From positions 5,637 to 13,792 of the forward strand of contig DOCI01000261.1 in the NCBI GenBank assembly GCA_003503535.1: a stretch of 8,156 bases of DNA, written 5' to 3'. How positions within the stretch are numbered: the first letter of the stretch is position 1; every line of letters begins with the position of its first letter. Of this stretch, positions 1-7,317 are shown one piece after another. This stretch comes from Planctomycetaceae bacterium (GTDB lineage Bacteria; Planctomycetota; Planctomycetia; Planctomycetales; Planctomycetaceae). Made by a program: the position numbers and the translations under genes. The notes below the pieces were generated by a model that saw nothing but the letters and a program-made list of their open reading frames with translations, was not told where the DNA came from and made no database searches.

Positions 1-875
1 TTGGAACTGGCGGAAACCTGAGCAACCTGTAGGTTTGCCTCCGCATCCCGACTCGAGCGGGTCGACTGCAGTTGAGCGACCATCGATTTTGCATCGGGAG
101 AAATGACCGAGGCCACTTCCAGCAAAGGCTGGTCGATCTTCAGTTGATTCAATTCCCCGGACAGATCCCAGGTTTGATGTTTGATATCAAACGACCCAAA
201 AAACTGAGAGGCTCCCAGGGTTTCTTCTCGCCCTACTCCCGAAAAACGATACTCGTGCATCGAGGCGGGGATCAGATCGGTATCAATGGCATCGATTTTC
301 AGGCGGACTGCGCGCGAGAACTGTTCGTGTTCGTACTGCAGAATGACGGAGGCATCGCGAATTCGCACAATCGGCAAAGCGGCTTCCTTACCCTCGGCTT
401 CAAAAAGCCCTTCCCAGTTCCAGTGACCATCCCGATTGTGAATAAGCGTCAATTCGGGACGATTCAATTCAATCGACTGAATATCGACCTTACGTTCATT
501 AAGTAACAAATCCTGATCGACGGTGACTCGAATCCCTGGTACGGAGAAAATGGTTTCGGAATCGGCTCGGGAGGCAAAGCTCAAATTGGTGAGCAGGATC
601 CGCCCCCGCTGATCGAACTCCGCGGCATCGAATTTCACTTCGGCATTCGGGAACTGATTGAGCAGAGCTTTGCGAATCTCGGCTGTCAGAAACTGATCCC
701 GCTGAGACCAGCCCCACATCAGCAAGCCTAATCCGATGGCGGAAACAATCGCAGCCGTGAAGACGACTCCAGCAAATGTTTCCCAGAAAAAGCCAAACCA
801 CGATCGCCCACGCCCTTTCGGGGTGTTTTTCTGTTTTTTTCGAGATGTGAAGCCAAATGCCATAATCGAATCCAT
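1..875 (-). CDS. AsmA/DUF748-like membrane-anchored protein, N-terminal part (runs off the left edge)
   Basis: The frame is open without a stop from an ATG at 875 to the window edge, about 291 codons. An in-frame TAA at 903-905 bounds it upstream. A second in-frame ATG lies at 863 (residue 5); neither start has a clear Shine-Dalgarno sequence, so the start is uncertain. The N-terminus is a short basic stretch (RKKQKNTPKGRGR) followed by one hydrophobic segment at about residues 33-55 (FAGVVFTAAIVSAIGLGLL). That predicts a single-pass inner-membrane anchor with a large periplasmic portion. Beyond it come repeated short beta-like units, including IELNRPELTLIHNRDGHWNW near residues 132-151. The pattern 'P-x-hydrophobic...DG-x-W-N' is typical of AsmA, TamB and DUF748 proteins, which are linked to lipid transport or envelope assembly. 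The family call rests on this pattern and on topology; substrate and full length cannot be judged. Confidence 0.66.
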   Translation of the reverse strand, partial: MDSIMAFGFTSRKKQKNTPKGRGRSWFGFFWETFAGVVFTAAIVSAIGLGLLMWGWSQRDQFLTAEIRKALLNQFPNAEVKFDAAEFDQRGRILLTNLSFASRADSETIFSVPGIRVTVDQDLLLNERKVDIQSIELNRPELTLIHNRDGHWNWEGLFEAEGKEAALPIVRIRDASVILQYEHEQFSRAVRLKIDAIDTDLIPASMHEYRFSGVGREETLGASQFFGSFDIKHQTWDLSGELNQLKIDQPLLEVASVISPDAKSMVAQLQSTRSSRDAEANLQVAQVSASS

Positions 876-950
876 TCGAGGGGCGTAATCTAGCCAACAT
901 CCTTATTTATCGACAGAGGAATTTGAGAGAGTGAATGAGAGCAGATTTTC

Positions 951-970
951 AGTATATCTTACAATGTAAG
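951..970 (-). promoter_or_regulatory. Possible promoter/operator for the AsmA-like gene
   Basis: The minus strand has a -10-like TATACT at 956-951. Directly upstream is a perfect 6-bp inverted repeat, CTTACA-T-TGTAAG (958-970), where a -10/-35 spacer would lie. The -35 position is poor. The site is about 80 bases before the likely start of the AsmA-like gene, in a 134-bp AT-rich gap. A regulator-binding role is inference only. Confidence 0.22.
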
Positions 971-1009
971 CATAAAACGTAATTCACTTATGAACCGCAT
1001 TTGTGTAGA

Positions 1010-2317
1010 TCAATTTTTCTGTCCATCCTTGGTTCTCATTACTTTACGCTGGAAAATCGCCTGCCAACCGAGGGCTGTCATTACAATGAGTGGATACTCT
1101 GCCGGTAATCGATAGCGCAATGAGCTGACAAACAAAGTGTGTAGAGCCGCAAAATAGAGGATGGGTAAAATGCACAAAAGTATCAGCCATAACTGACCGC
1201 GAGAGACCCAAATTCCCCAACCTGCGCCAATAAACAAAAATAGATTGCTGACGGCTAACGTGATCACCAAAGCGGGATTCTGAAACTGAGCCGCGTTTGG
1301 CCAGAGGTTCCAGTAACGGATCAGTTTGATCAGACTCAATTCAAAAGCACGCCAGGGATTTTCTTTCGCAAATTGAACTGCTCGATCTTTATAGTGTTGA
1401 TTCACTTCATATTCGCTCAGCCGATCGTTGACGTGTTCCTGCTCGAAAAATGTCATGTCGCTATCGCCAGTTGCTCCCGGATGGAGTCCATCGTACAGGC
1501 TCGGTCCCATCCACAAAGTCGTCAAAACGAAATGGCCAGTGACATTCTGATTGCGAATTCCCCAGGGAAGTAATGCTCCCACCAGGCAGAGCAGCATCAC
1601 TCCTGATGAAACGAATCGTTTTGGCAGAGCCGCTTTCCCCCAGATCAAAATCACCGGCACGACCGCGGGGGGCAGCAACAACCAACTGGGACGAATATAA
1701 ACGGCAATTGCTGCGATCAATCCAGAAACCGCTCCCCAGCCGAGGACTTTTATCCAGGCATCTTCCGCTTCCACCCAGCGGGCGAAGGCCCAAACATTCC
1801 AGATAATGAATGTTGCAAACAGACATTCGCTCAGGATCGCGACGGAAAACCCTACATAAGCTGGCATCAAAGCAATCAGCAATGCCGCAATGATTCCCGT
1901 TGAAGAGTTTTTTGCCCGACTCCCGAGCCAGTATGCGGGGAAGACGGCAAAACTGGTCAGGACGGCCAGAAAATATCGAGCCGCGTATAATGACTCGCCG
2001 AAAACTGAAATTGAAACCGCCAGCAGGGCCGAGAAGCCGGGCATTCGCATGACATAACGCGGCGGCTCATAGAGCGCAAAATCTTCTCCGGACACGATTT
2101 TCTGTGCCAGTATCCAATACCCATCGGCATCTCCCTCGATCAGATAATTCCGATCGGGGAGACGATCCAATGTTATATTCAGTACGGTCGCCGCTGATAA
2201 ACGTGCGACAACGGCAATCAGAAAAACCAGCCAGATACGTTGACGCAATTCAGTTCGACTTCCGTTTCTTGTTTTTGACGGGCTGTTCTTCACCACCCGA
2301 AGCCAACTCTTTGACAT
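1010..2317 (-). CDS. GT-C fold membrane glycosyltransferase (ArnT/PMT-like, glycosyltransferase 39 superfamily)
   Basis: A 435-residue polytopic protein with about nine to ten hydrophobic segments, the first at residues 27-48 and others near 113-131, 140-178, 192-228, 236-253, 348-370 and 375-398. The first extracytoplasmic loop holds the acidic motif EGDADGYW (61-68), matching the catalytic Asp region of GT-C enzymes, which use polyprenyl-phosphate sugars. RMPGF (91-95), SE (163-164), RP (209-210), RNQNVTG (255-261) and RYRLPAEYP (401-409) are also typical of the ArnT/PMT group. It probably transfers a sugar at the outer face of the cytoplasmic membrane; donor and acceptor are unknown. The ATG at 2317 overlaps the sulfatase gene by 68 bases. 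A TTG at 2248, one base after the sulfatase stop and about 10 bases after GGAAG, would give a shorter protein starting just before the first membrane segment and allow translational coupling. No terminator is visible after the stop. Confidence 0.85.
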   Translation of the reverse strand: MSKSWLRVVKNSPSKTRNGSRTELRQRIWLVFLIAVVARLSAATVLNITLDRLPDRNYLIEGDADGYWILAQKIVSGEDFALYEPPRYVMRMPGFSALLAVSISVFGESLYAARYFLAVLTSFAVFPAYWLGSRAKNSSTGIIAALLIALMPAYVGFSVAILSECLFATFIIWNVWAFARWVEAEDAWIKVLGWGAVSGLIAAIAVYIRPSWLLLPPAVVPVILIWGKAALPKRFVSSGVMLLCLVGALLPWGIRNQNVTGHFVLTTLWMGPSLYDGLHPGATGDSDMTFFEQEHVNDRLSEYEVNQHYKDRAVQFAKENPWRAFELSLIKLIRYWNLWPNAAQFQNPALVITLAVSNLFLFIGAGWGIWVSRGQLWLILLCILPILYFAALHTLFVSSLRYRLPAEYPLIVMTALGWQAIFQRKVMRTKDGQKN

Positions 2318-3668
2318 TCATTTTCGGTAACTCCGCGGCATGTTGCTTGATGAGAGCCGCGAACTTTTCATCGCCTGCCAGATTATGCCACTCGTTTGGA
2401 TCGCTGCGATGATCGTACAATTCTTCGGAGCCATCGGCATAGCGGATATATCGCCAGTCCGCAGACCGCACCGCATGATTGTTCGGCCCGTGTGTCGTCA
2501 CACTATAGCGTGTTTCCTCTTGATCGGGATCAGCCAGGAAACTGATCAGTGATTTGCCTTCCAGTTTTTCCGCCGGTTTCAAACCACAGATGTCGATCAG
2601 CGTCGGATAGAGATCGATCAGATTACAGGGGACATCACACGTTTTGCCAGCTTGTTCCATATCAGGCAGCACAATCGCCAGGGGGACATTCGTCGCATCT
2701 TCCCACAGGGCGAATTTTCGCCAGTGTTCCTTTTCACCCAGATGCCAGCCATGATCGGTCCAGAAGACGAGAATCGTGTTCTCTCGTTGCGGAGATTTTT
2801 CGTAGGCATCCAGCACCCGGCCAATCATCTGATCGGTAAAGGCAATCGAAGCCAGATATCCCTGCACTCCCTTTTTCCATTCGTCCGCTTTGACAACAGC
2901 AGCATGATCTCCCTCCGGCTTCGCCATTTTCAGACCTGGTTTAGGGATATCATTCAGATCATTTTCCAGAGTCTCGGGTAGAACAATCTCTTCGAGCGGA
3001 TATTTGTCAAAGAACTCCTGAGGCACATACCAGGGCAGGTGCGGTCGGTAGATCCCACATGCCAGAAAGAAGGGCTGATCCCAATCTTTGTTTAACTGCT
3101 CGATCACATAATCGACAGTTTTGCTGTCCGGCATTTCTTCGGGCGTTTGAGGAATCCCGCCCCAGTCGAAGTGTGATTTGTTTAATCCGTTCACGTTGTG
3201 AGGGAATTTGAAATCAGCGCCAAAGGTGTGCTTGCTTTTTGAGGGAGCGTATTCGTTCCAGGAAGGCTCGTGTCCACTGTGGTAGATCTTTCCGGAACCG
3301 AGGGCATAGTATCCATGCTTCTGAAAATGCTGAGGAATGGTCGTCATCGATTCCAGAGCCGGCTTCCAGGGAGTGCCATTGAAATAGATGCCCGAGGTTG
3401 AAGGGCGACGCCCGGTCATCAACGCGACCCGCGAAGGATTGCAGGCTGGAGCCGCACAATGACAGTTCGTAAACAGAACCCCCATCTCCGTCAGCCGATC
3501 GATATTCGGCGTCTCCGCCTGAGGATGCCCCTTCAATCGACCAACCCAGTTGTTCAAATCATCAACCGCAATAAACAATACATTCGGCGATTTCTCTGCC
3601 GACTGCACAGAGGCAGAGGTCCATGAGGACGTGACGATCAGCAGAAACGCGAGCGTAATTTTCCACAT
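2250..3668 (-). CDS. Secreted type I sulfatase, iduronate-2-sulfatase-like
   Basis: A 472-residue protein of the alkaline phosphatase/sulfatase fold that hydrolyses sulfate esters, probably on polysaccharides. The N-terminus MWKITLAFLLIVTSSW is a Sec-type signal peptide (roughly residues 1-24), so it acts outside the cytoplasm. Metal-binding DD is at 36-37. CNPSR at 76-80 is the C-x-P-S-R signature whose Cys76 matures to formylglycine; the following ALMTGRRP is also conserved. Further active-site matches are GSGKIYH (K127, H130), RPHLPW (H210), TDHGWHLGEKEHW (D305, H306) and a Lys near 318. SPNVLFIAVDDL, TGRRP and TIPQHF resemble human iduronate-2-sulfatase and its bacterial relatives. I chose the ATG at 3668 over one at 3710 because it begins the signal peptide and has AGGAAGG eight bases upstream. 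The gene overlaps or abuts the glycosyltransferase gene, suggesting one operon. The true substrate cannot be told. Confidence 0.93.
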   Translation of the reverse strand: MWKITLAFLLIVTSSWTSASVQSAEKSPNVLFIAVDDLNNWVGRLKGHPQAETPNIDRLTEMGVLFTNCHCAAPACNPSRVALMTGRRPSTSGIYFNGTPWKPALESMTTIPQHFQKHGYYALGSGKIYHSGHEPSWNEYAPSKSKHTFGADFKFPHNVNGLNKSHFDWGGIPQTPEEMPDSKTVDYVIEQLNKDWDQPFFLACGIYRPHLPWYVPQEFFDKYPLEEIVLPETLENDLNDIPKPGLKMAKPEGDHAAVVKADEWKKGVQGYLASIAFTDQMIGRVLDAYEKSPQRENTILVFWTDHGWHLGEKEHWRKFALWEDATNVPLAIVLPDMEQAGKTCDVPCNLIDLYPTLIDICGLKPAEKLEGKSLISFLADPDQEETRYSVTTHGPNNHAVRSADWRYIRYADGSEELYDHRSDPNEWHNLAGDEKFAALIKQHAAELPKMNVKELASGGEEQPVKNKKRKSN

Positions 3669-3676
3669 GCGAGGCA

Positions 3677-3683
3677 CCTTCCT
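3677..3683 (-). promoter_or_regulatory. Ribosome binding site deciding the sulfatase start
   Basis: AGGAAGG on the minus strand ends 8 bases before the ATG at 3668. It is the best Shine-Dalgarno match near this gene and supports the signal-peptide start over the upstream in-frame ATG at 3710. Confidence 0.75.
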
Positions 3684-3715
3684 GTTCAAGAAATAGGTAG
3701 GATCAATCATTTCTC

Positions 3716-3938
3716 ATCTTAACCCGAAGCGTCAGCGAGGGGGAAACGCTGATATGACGATTGGCAATCTCTCACTCATTCAGTGACTTAATCAACAGAC
3801 TTCTACTGGTGGATTGTCCAATTTGAAACTTCGGGTTGTGTGCCAATGGACAATTTCAAATGAATTGAGGTACTAGAGGGATAAGGTTGTATTAAGGCAG
3901 ATTGAAGCCGTCCCCTCGCTGACGCTTCGGGTTAAGAT
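3716..3938. repeat. 223-bp element with perfect 27-bp terminal inverted repeats (MITE-like)
   Basis: The arms at 3716-3742 and 3912-3938 are perfect reverse complements over 27 bases; the core is CCCGAAGCGTCAGCGAGGGG. The left arm can also fold locally: TCAGCG (3732-3737) pairs with CGCTGA (3747-3752). The 9-mer CTTCGGGTT of the right arm recurs inside at 3829-3837. The 169-bp interior is AT-richer and has no credible ORF. No target-site duplication is evident. The element fills most of the gap between the sulfatase gene and groEL and lies just upstream of the sulfatase start, so it may carry or replace that gene's promoter. A non-autonomous mobile element or REP/BIME-type repeat is likely; no transposase is in the window. 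Confidence 0.72.
3813..3861. repeat. Two interlocked 8-bp dyads inside the 223-bp element
   Basis: ATTGTCCA (3813-3820) is followed directly by ATTTGAAA (3821-3828). Their reverse complements occur in the same order, TGGACAAT (3847-3854) then TTTCAAAT (3854-3861, sharing one T). The dyads are interleaved rather than nested, so only one of the two hairpins can form at a time, each with a loop of about 26 bases. Confidence 0.5.
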
Positions 3939-4048
3939 CGGAACCTGATGTACGAATTCTGACAGACACCCTGCTGAATTACCAATGAAACTGACTCAAC
4001 CGATAAAAAAATTACCTGACGGTTTTAGCCAACTTCAACGATTCCAAT

Positions 4049-4080
4049 AAAAAAAGACGCCCTCCTGCGAAGGCGTCTTT
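4049..4080 (-). terminator. Rho-independent terminator of groES-groEL
   Basis: On the minus strand a 9-bp stem, AAAGACGCC/GGCGTCTTT (arms 4072-4080 and 4053-4061) with a 10-base loop, runs into seven T residues (4055-4049). It starts 30 bases after the groEL stop. The plus strand has only three T after the stem, so it works mainly for groEL. Confidence 0.88.
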
Positions 4081-4110
4081 CTATTAAAATCAGCTCAAGG
4101 CTGTTTCGGC

Positions 4111-5721
<1,611 letters not shown>

Positions 5722-5772
5722 TTCAATATTCTCCTGATCTCTTTGTAGGAATTAAATGTTTCAATTTTGGGG

Positions 5773-5814
5773 AGGCGAGCCCAGTCAGTCATGACTGGGG
5801 TGCGTTCAATGAAC
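5773..5814 (+). repeat. Hairpin repeat, copy A (groES-groEL spacer)
   Basis: GGCGAGCC (5774-5781) leads into a perfect 8-bp stem with a 4-base loop, CCCAGTCA-GTCA-TGACTGGG (5780-5799), then GGTGCGTTCAATGAAC (5799-5814), whose end is itself a palindrome, GTTCA-A-TGAAC. Flanks and loop match copy B at 6385-6425 while the stem differs by compensated changes. In the groES-groEL transcript the complement folds into the same hairpin. It has no T-run, so it does not look like an intrinsic terminator; it may affect mRNA processing or the GroES:GroEL ratio. Confidence 0.7.
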
Positions 5815-5825
5815 ACCAGGCCAAC

Positions 5826-6128
<303 letters not shown>

Positions 6129-6136
6129 GGGACATG

Positions 6137-6141
6137 CTCCT
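6137..6141 (-). promoter_or_regulatory. Ribosome binding site deciding the groES start
   Basis: AGGAG on the minus strand ends 8 bases before the ATG at 6128, ruling out the longer TTG start at 6149. Confidence 0.8.
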
Positions 6142-6164
6142 GATGTCAACTTGAGAAATAGAAC

Positions 6165-6204
6165 TGAATATCATCGCCTGCCATTATTGACAATTTCACA
6201 GGCG
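6165..6204 (-). promoter_or_regulatory. Candidate groES-groEL promoter with a flanking dyad
   Basis: On the minus strand TTGTCA (6193-6188) and TATTCA (6170-6165) are spaced by 17 bases, a fair sigma-70 type match. Transcription would start roughly 30 bases before the groES ATG. CGCCTG (6175-6180) and its reverse complement CAGGCG (6199-6204) flank the -35 box symmetrically and could be an operator. No sigma-32 or CIRCE consensus is seen. Confidence 0.42.
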
Positions 6205-6362
6205 TATATTTGCTTGAATGAGGTTAGAGGCAACTCGTGTGCCAATGTGAAATAAGATTAATCCTGGAGGAGTATATTCTCATTTCGGCCATAAATATAA
6301 GGGGTTAAGGAATGGCACGGGGAATTCTGACAATGAGGGGCGGATCACGAGGAATGTCAAAA

Positions 6363-6377
6363 CTGCCATCATGGCAG
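6363..6377. repeat. Short perfect palindrome upstream of repeat copy B
   Basis: CTGCCAT-C-ATGGCAG is a 15-base perfect inverted repeat that can fold into a 6-bp stem with a TCA loop. It lies 7 bases before copy B of the hairpin repeat, so two hairpins stand in tandem. Confidence 0.5.
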
Positions 6378-6384
6378 GAGGGCA

Positions 6385-6425
6385 AGGCGAGCCGTCGCAG
6401 TCATGCGACGGGTACGTTCGATCAA
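6385..6425 (+). repeat. Hairpin repeat, copy B
   Basis: AGGCGAGCC (6385-6393), a perfect 8-bp stem with GTCA loop, CCGTCGCA-GTCA-TGCGACGG (6392-6411), then GGTACGTTCGATCAA (6411-6425). It has the same flanks and loop as copy A. The stem differs at four adjacent base pairs, and each change is matched on the other strand. Confidence 0.7.
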
Positions 6426-6437
6426 TAGAGACTCAAT

Positions 6438-6589
6438 GTTTTGTTAATTGCCGGTGGGTGGCGGGGGCGCTCTGCGTCAGCGGAAGCCCCCGGAAGAGTG
6501 ATTCCTGAATACAGCGTTCGGGGGCTTCTCTTCGAGGGCGCCCCCACCACCCCTATTAAGGAAATAATGCACAATTAACATTACAAAAC
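6438..6589. repeat. Large nested GC-rich palindrome between hairpin copies B and C
   Basis: Three nested pairs of arms are visible. The outer pair is GTTTTGTTAATTG (6438-6450) with 6572-6589, which matches apart from a 5-base insertion. The middle pair is GGGTGGCGGGGGCGC (6456-6470) with 6539-6553, 14 of 15 matching. The inner pair is GAAGCCCCCG (6483-6492) with CGGGGGCTTC (6519-6528), a perfect 10 bp around a 26-base loop. Together with copies B and C, a symmetric element of about 230 bp fills the gap between the groES promoter and the release-factor-like gene. It contains GCGTCAGCG, also found in the 3716-3938 arms. There is no coding content and no T-run. Confidence 0.65.
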
Positions 6590-6616
6590 CCGGGTCATGA
6601 CTGATTCGGCTCGCCT
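6588..6616 (-). repeat. Hairpin repeat, copy C (inverted, imperfect stem)
   Basis: Read on the minus strand it begins AGGCGAGCC (6616-6608), then CCGAATCA-GTCA-TGACCCGG (6609-6590) and GT. The loop and the CA/TG loop-closing bases are conserved. Two of the eight stem pairs are A-C mismatches. It starts two bases after the stop codon of the release-factor-like gene and faces copy B. Confidence 0.6.
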
Positions 6617-6618
6617 GA

Positions 6619-7122
6619 TCAGGTCAAACCCTTCATTCCCTGTTCATTGCGGTGCTGATTGAGCAATTTGAGGGCTTCCGGTTCGAGTTTCAGAAACTTG
6701 ATGATCTGCGAACTCGTTATTCCCAGGCGTTCCGCGGCCAGTTTGTGATCCCAGTTGCAAGCCAGCAACTGGTCCATCGCCTCGGCCAGTAAGGCTGCAA
6801 ACACCGGATGATGCGGGCTGACCACGACTTTTTCACCCTGAACCCGGGATTGCCACAGTTCGCTCGGAGGAATCTCATCTCCTTTTTCGGCAGTGCGAAA
6901 GTTGAGAGCCAACTGAATCCGCAGTCTCTCGATGGCCTGCTTCTGGTTTTCCGCCTGAGAACGTCGCTCACTTGCCTGAGCAGAGAGTCCGGTCGGCTGG
7001 TGCAGAATCCGAATCGCTGTCTCCACTTTATTGCGATGCTGCCCCCCAGGACCACTCCGTCGCTGACGTTTGATCTGACAATCGAGCAGTAATTCTTCTT
7101 CAGGCAAAGCAGAGGGATGCAT
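6619..7122 (-). CDS. Short GGQ-containing peptide chain release factor-like protein
   Basis: A 167-residue protein. The RF-1 domain signature RSGPGGQHRNKVETAIRI spans residues 22-39, with the catalytic GGQ at 26-28; GLSAQASERRSQAENQKQA (45-63) completes the usual block. In release factors this loop enters the ribosomal peptidyl-transferase centre and hydrolyses peptidyl-tRNA. The codon-reading domain of RF1/RF2 is absent, as in the ArfB/ICT1/MTRFR group, so a ribosome-rescue role is plausible but unproven. The C-terminal part lacks the strongly basic ArfB tail and instead has a helix-turn-helix-like stretch, DHKLAAERLGITSSQIIKFL (125-144). The ATG at 7122 has no clear Shine-Dalgarno sequence, and a 7-bp tandem array begins 11 bases upstream. 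It stands alone; the next gene upstream is about 200 bases away. Confidence 0.85.
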   Translation of the reverse strand: MHPSALPEEELLLDCQIKRQRRSGPGGQHRNKVETAIRILHQPTGLSAQASERRSQAENQKQAIERLRIQLALNFRTAEKGDEIPPSELWQSRVQGEKVVVSPHHPVFAALLAEAMDQLLACNWDHKLAAERLGITSSQIIKFLKLEPEALKLLNQHRNEQGMKGLT

Positions 7123-7132
7123 TTTTGTATGG

Positions 7133-7160
7133 TTTAATGTTGAGGGTTTAGGGTTGAGTG
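7133..7160. repeat. Degenerate heptanucleotide tandem repeat (TTKARKG x4)
   Basis: Four head-to-tail 7-base units fit TTKARKG: TTTAATG, TTGAGGG, TTTAGGG, TTGAGTG. The array sits 11-38 bases upstream of the release-factor-like ATG, where a leader or ribosome site would be. It resembles the short heptameric arrays (STRR) known from cyanobacteria; any relationship is untested. Confidence 0.5.
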
Positions 7161-7191
7161 TCTCATAAAATATTCGAAATCTACAATTCCG

Positions 7192-7219
7192 CCTTCGTCC
7201 TTCTGCCTTCCACCTTCAT
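7192..7219. repeat. Heptanucleotide tandem repeat (CCTTCNN x4)
   Basis: Four contiguous 7-base units share CCTTC followed by two variable bases (GT, TG, CA, AT). On the minus strand this reads NNGAAGG x4 and begins at the TAA that would end the read-through form of the LOG gene. The period matches the array at 7133-7160 but the unit differs. Confidence 0.55.
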
Positions 7220-7317
7220 TAGGTTTCGTCCAGATCGAACCATTTGGGAATGTCTGGATTTTTATGGTGCAGCATAGCAGTCAGCAGTTCATCCGTCGTG
7301 GGGGCGATGGAAATCAG
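7219..7317 (-). other. In-frame continuation of the LOG gene beyond its stop codon
   Basis: After the TAA at 7320-7318 the same frame stays open for 32 codons to a second TAA (7221-7219). It encodes LISIAPTTDELL and later NPDIPKWFDLDE. LOG-family proteins normally continue past GF(V/I)xxxH with a hydrophobic strand, a D-x-x-E-L-L helix and an ending near 'KW', which this matches closely. I therefore read it as the original C-terminus, cut off by one stop codon. It is translated only if the stop is read through or is a sequence error. Confidence 0.72.

Noticed and set aside
72..506. A 144-codon plus-strand frame
   Set aside because: It lies wholly antisense to the AsmA-like gene and resembles no family.
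499..900. A 133-codon minus-strand frame over the AsmA-like gene
   Set aside because: It is out of frame with the longer open frame from 875 that has a clear N-terminal anchor and family-like sequence.
3939..4048. Possible small gene or RNA between the 223-bp element and the groEL terminator
   Set aside because: No open frame of useful length, no hairpin and no promoter that I could support.
5780..5799. Copy A hairpin as an intrinsic terminator between groES and groEL
   Set aside because: No T-run follows on either strand, and groEL needs read-through from the groES promoter.
6150..6300. CIRCE operator upstream of groES
   Set aside because: Neither TTAGCACTC nor GAGTGCTAA, nor a close variant, is present.
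6312..6428. A 38-codon plus-strand ORF starting ATG GCA CGG, with AAGGGG seven bases upstream
   Set aside because: More than a third of it is read through the hairpin repeat copy B and the 6363-6377 palindrome, so its openness is explained by the repeats; the peptide has no recognisable feature.
7140..7160. Telomere-like TTTAGGG motif as a sign of eukaryotic DNA or a replicon end
   Set aside because: A single exact unit within a degenerate bacterial heptamer run and between ordinary bacterial genes; the resemblance is chance.
7131..7219. Repeats as a CRISPR array
   Set aside because: Units are 7 bases and contiguous with no spacers; no cas gene is present.
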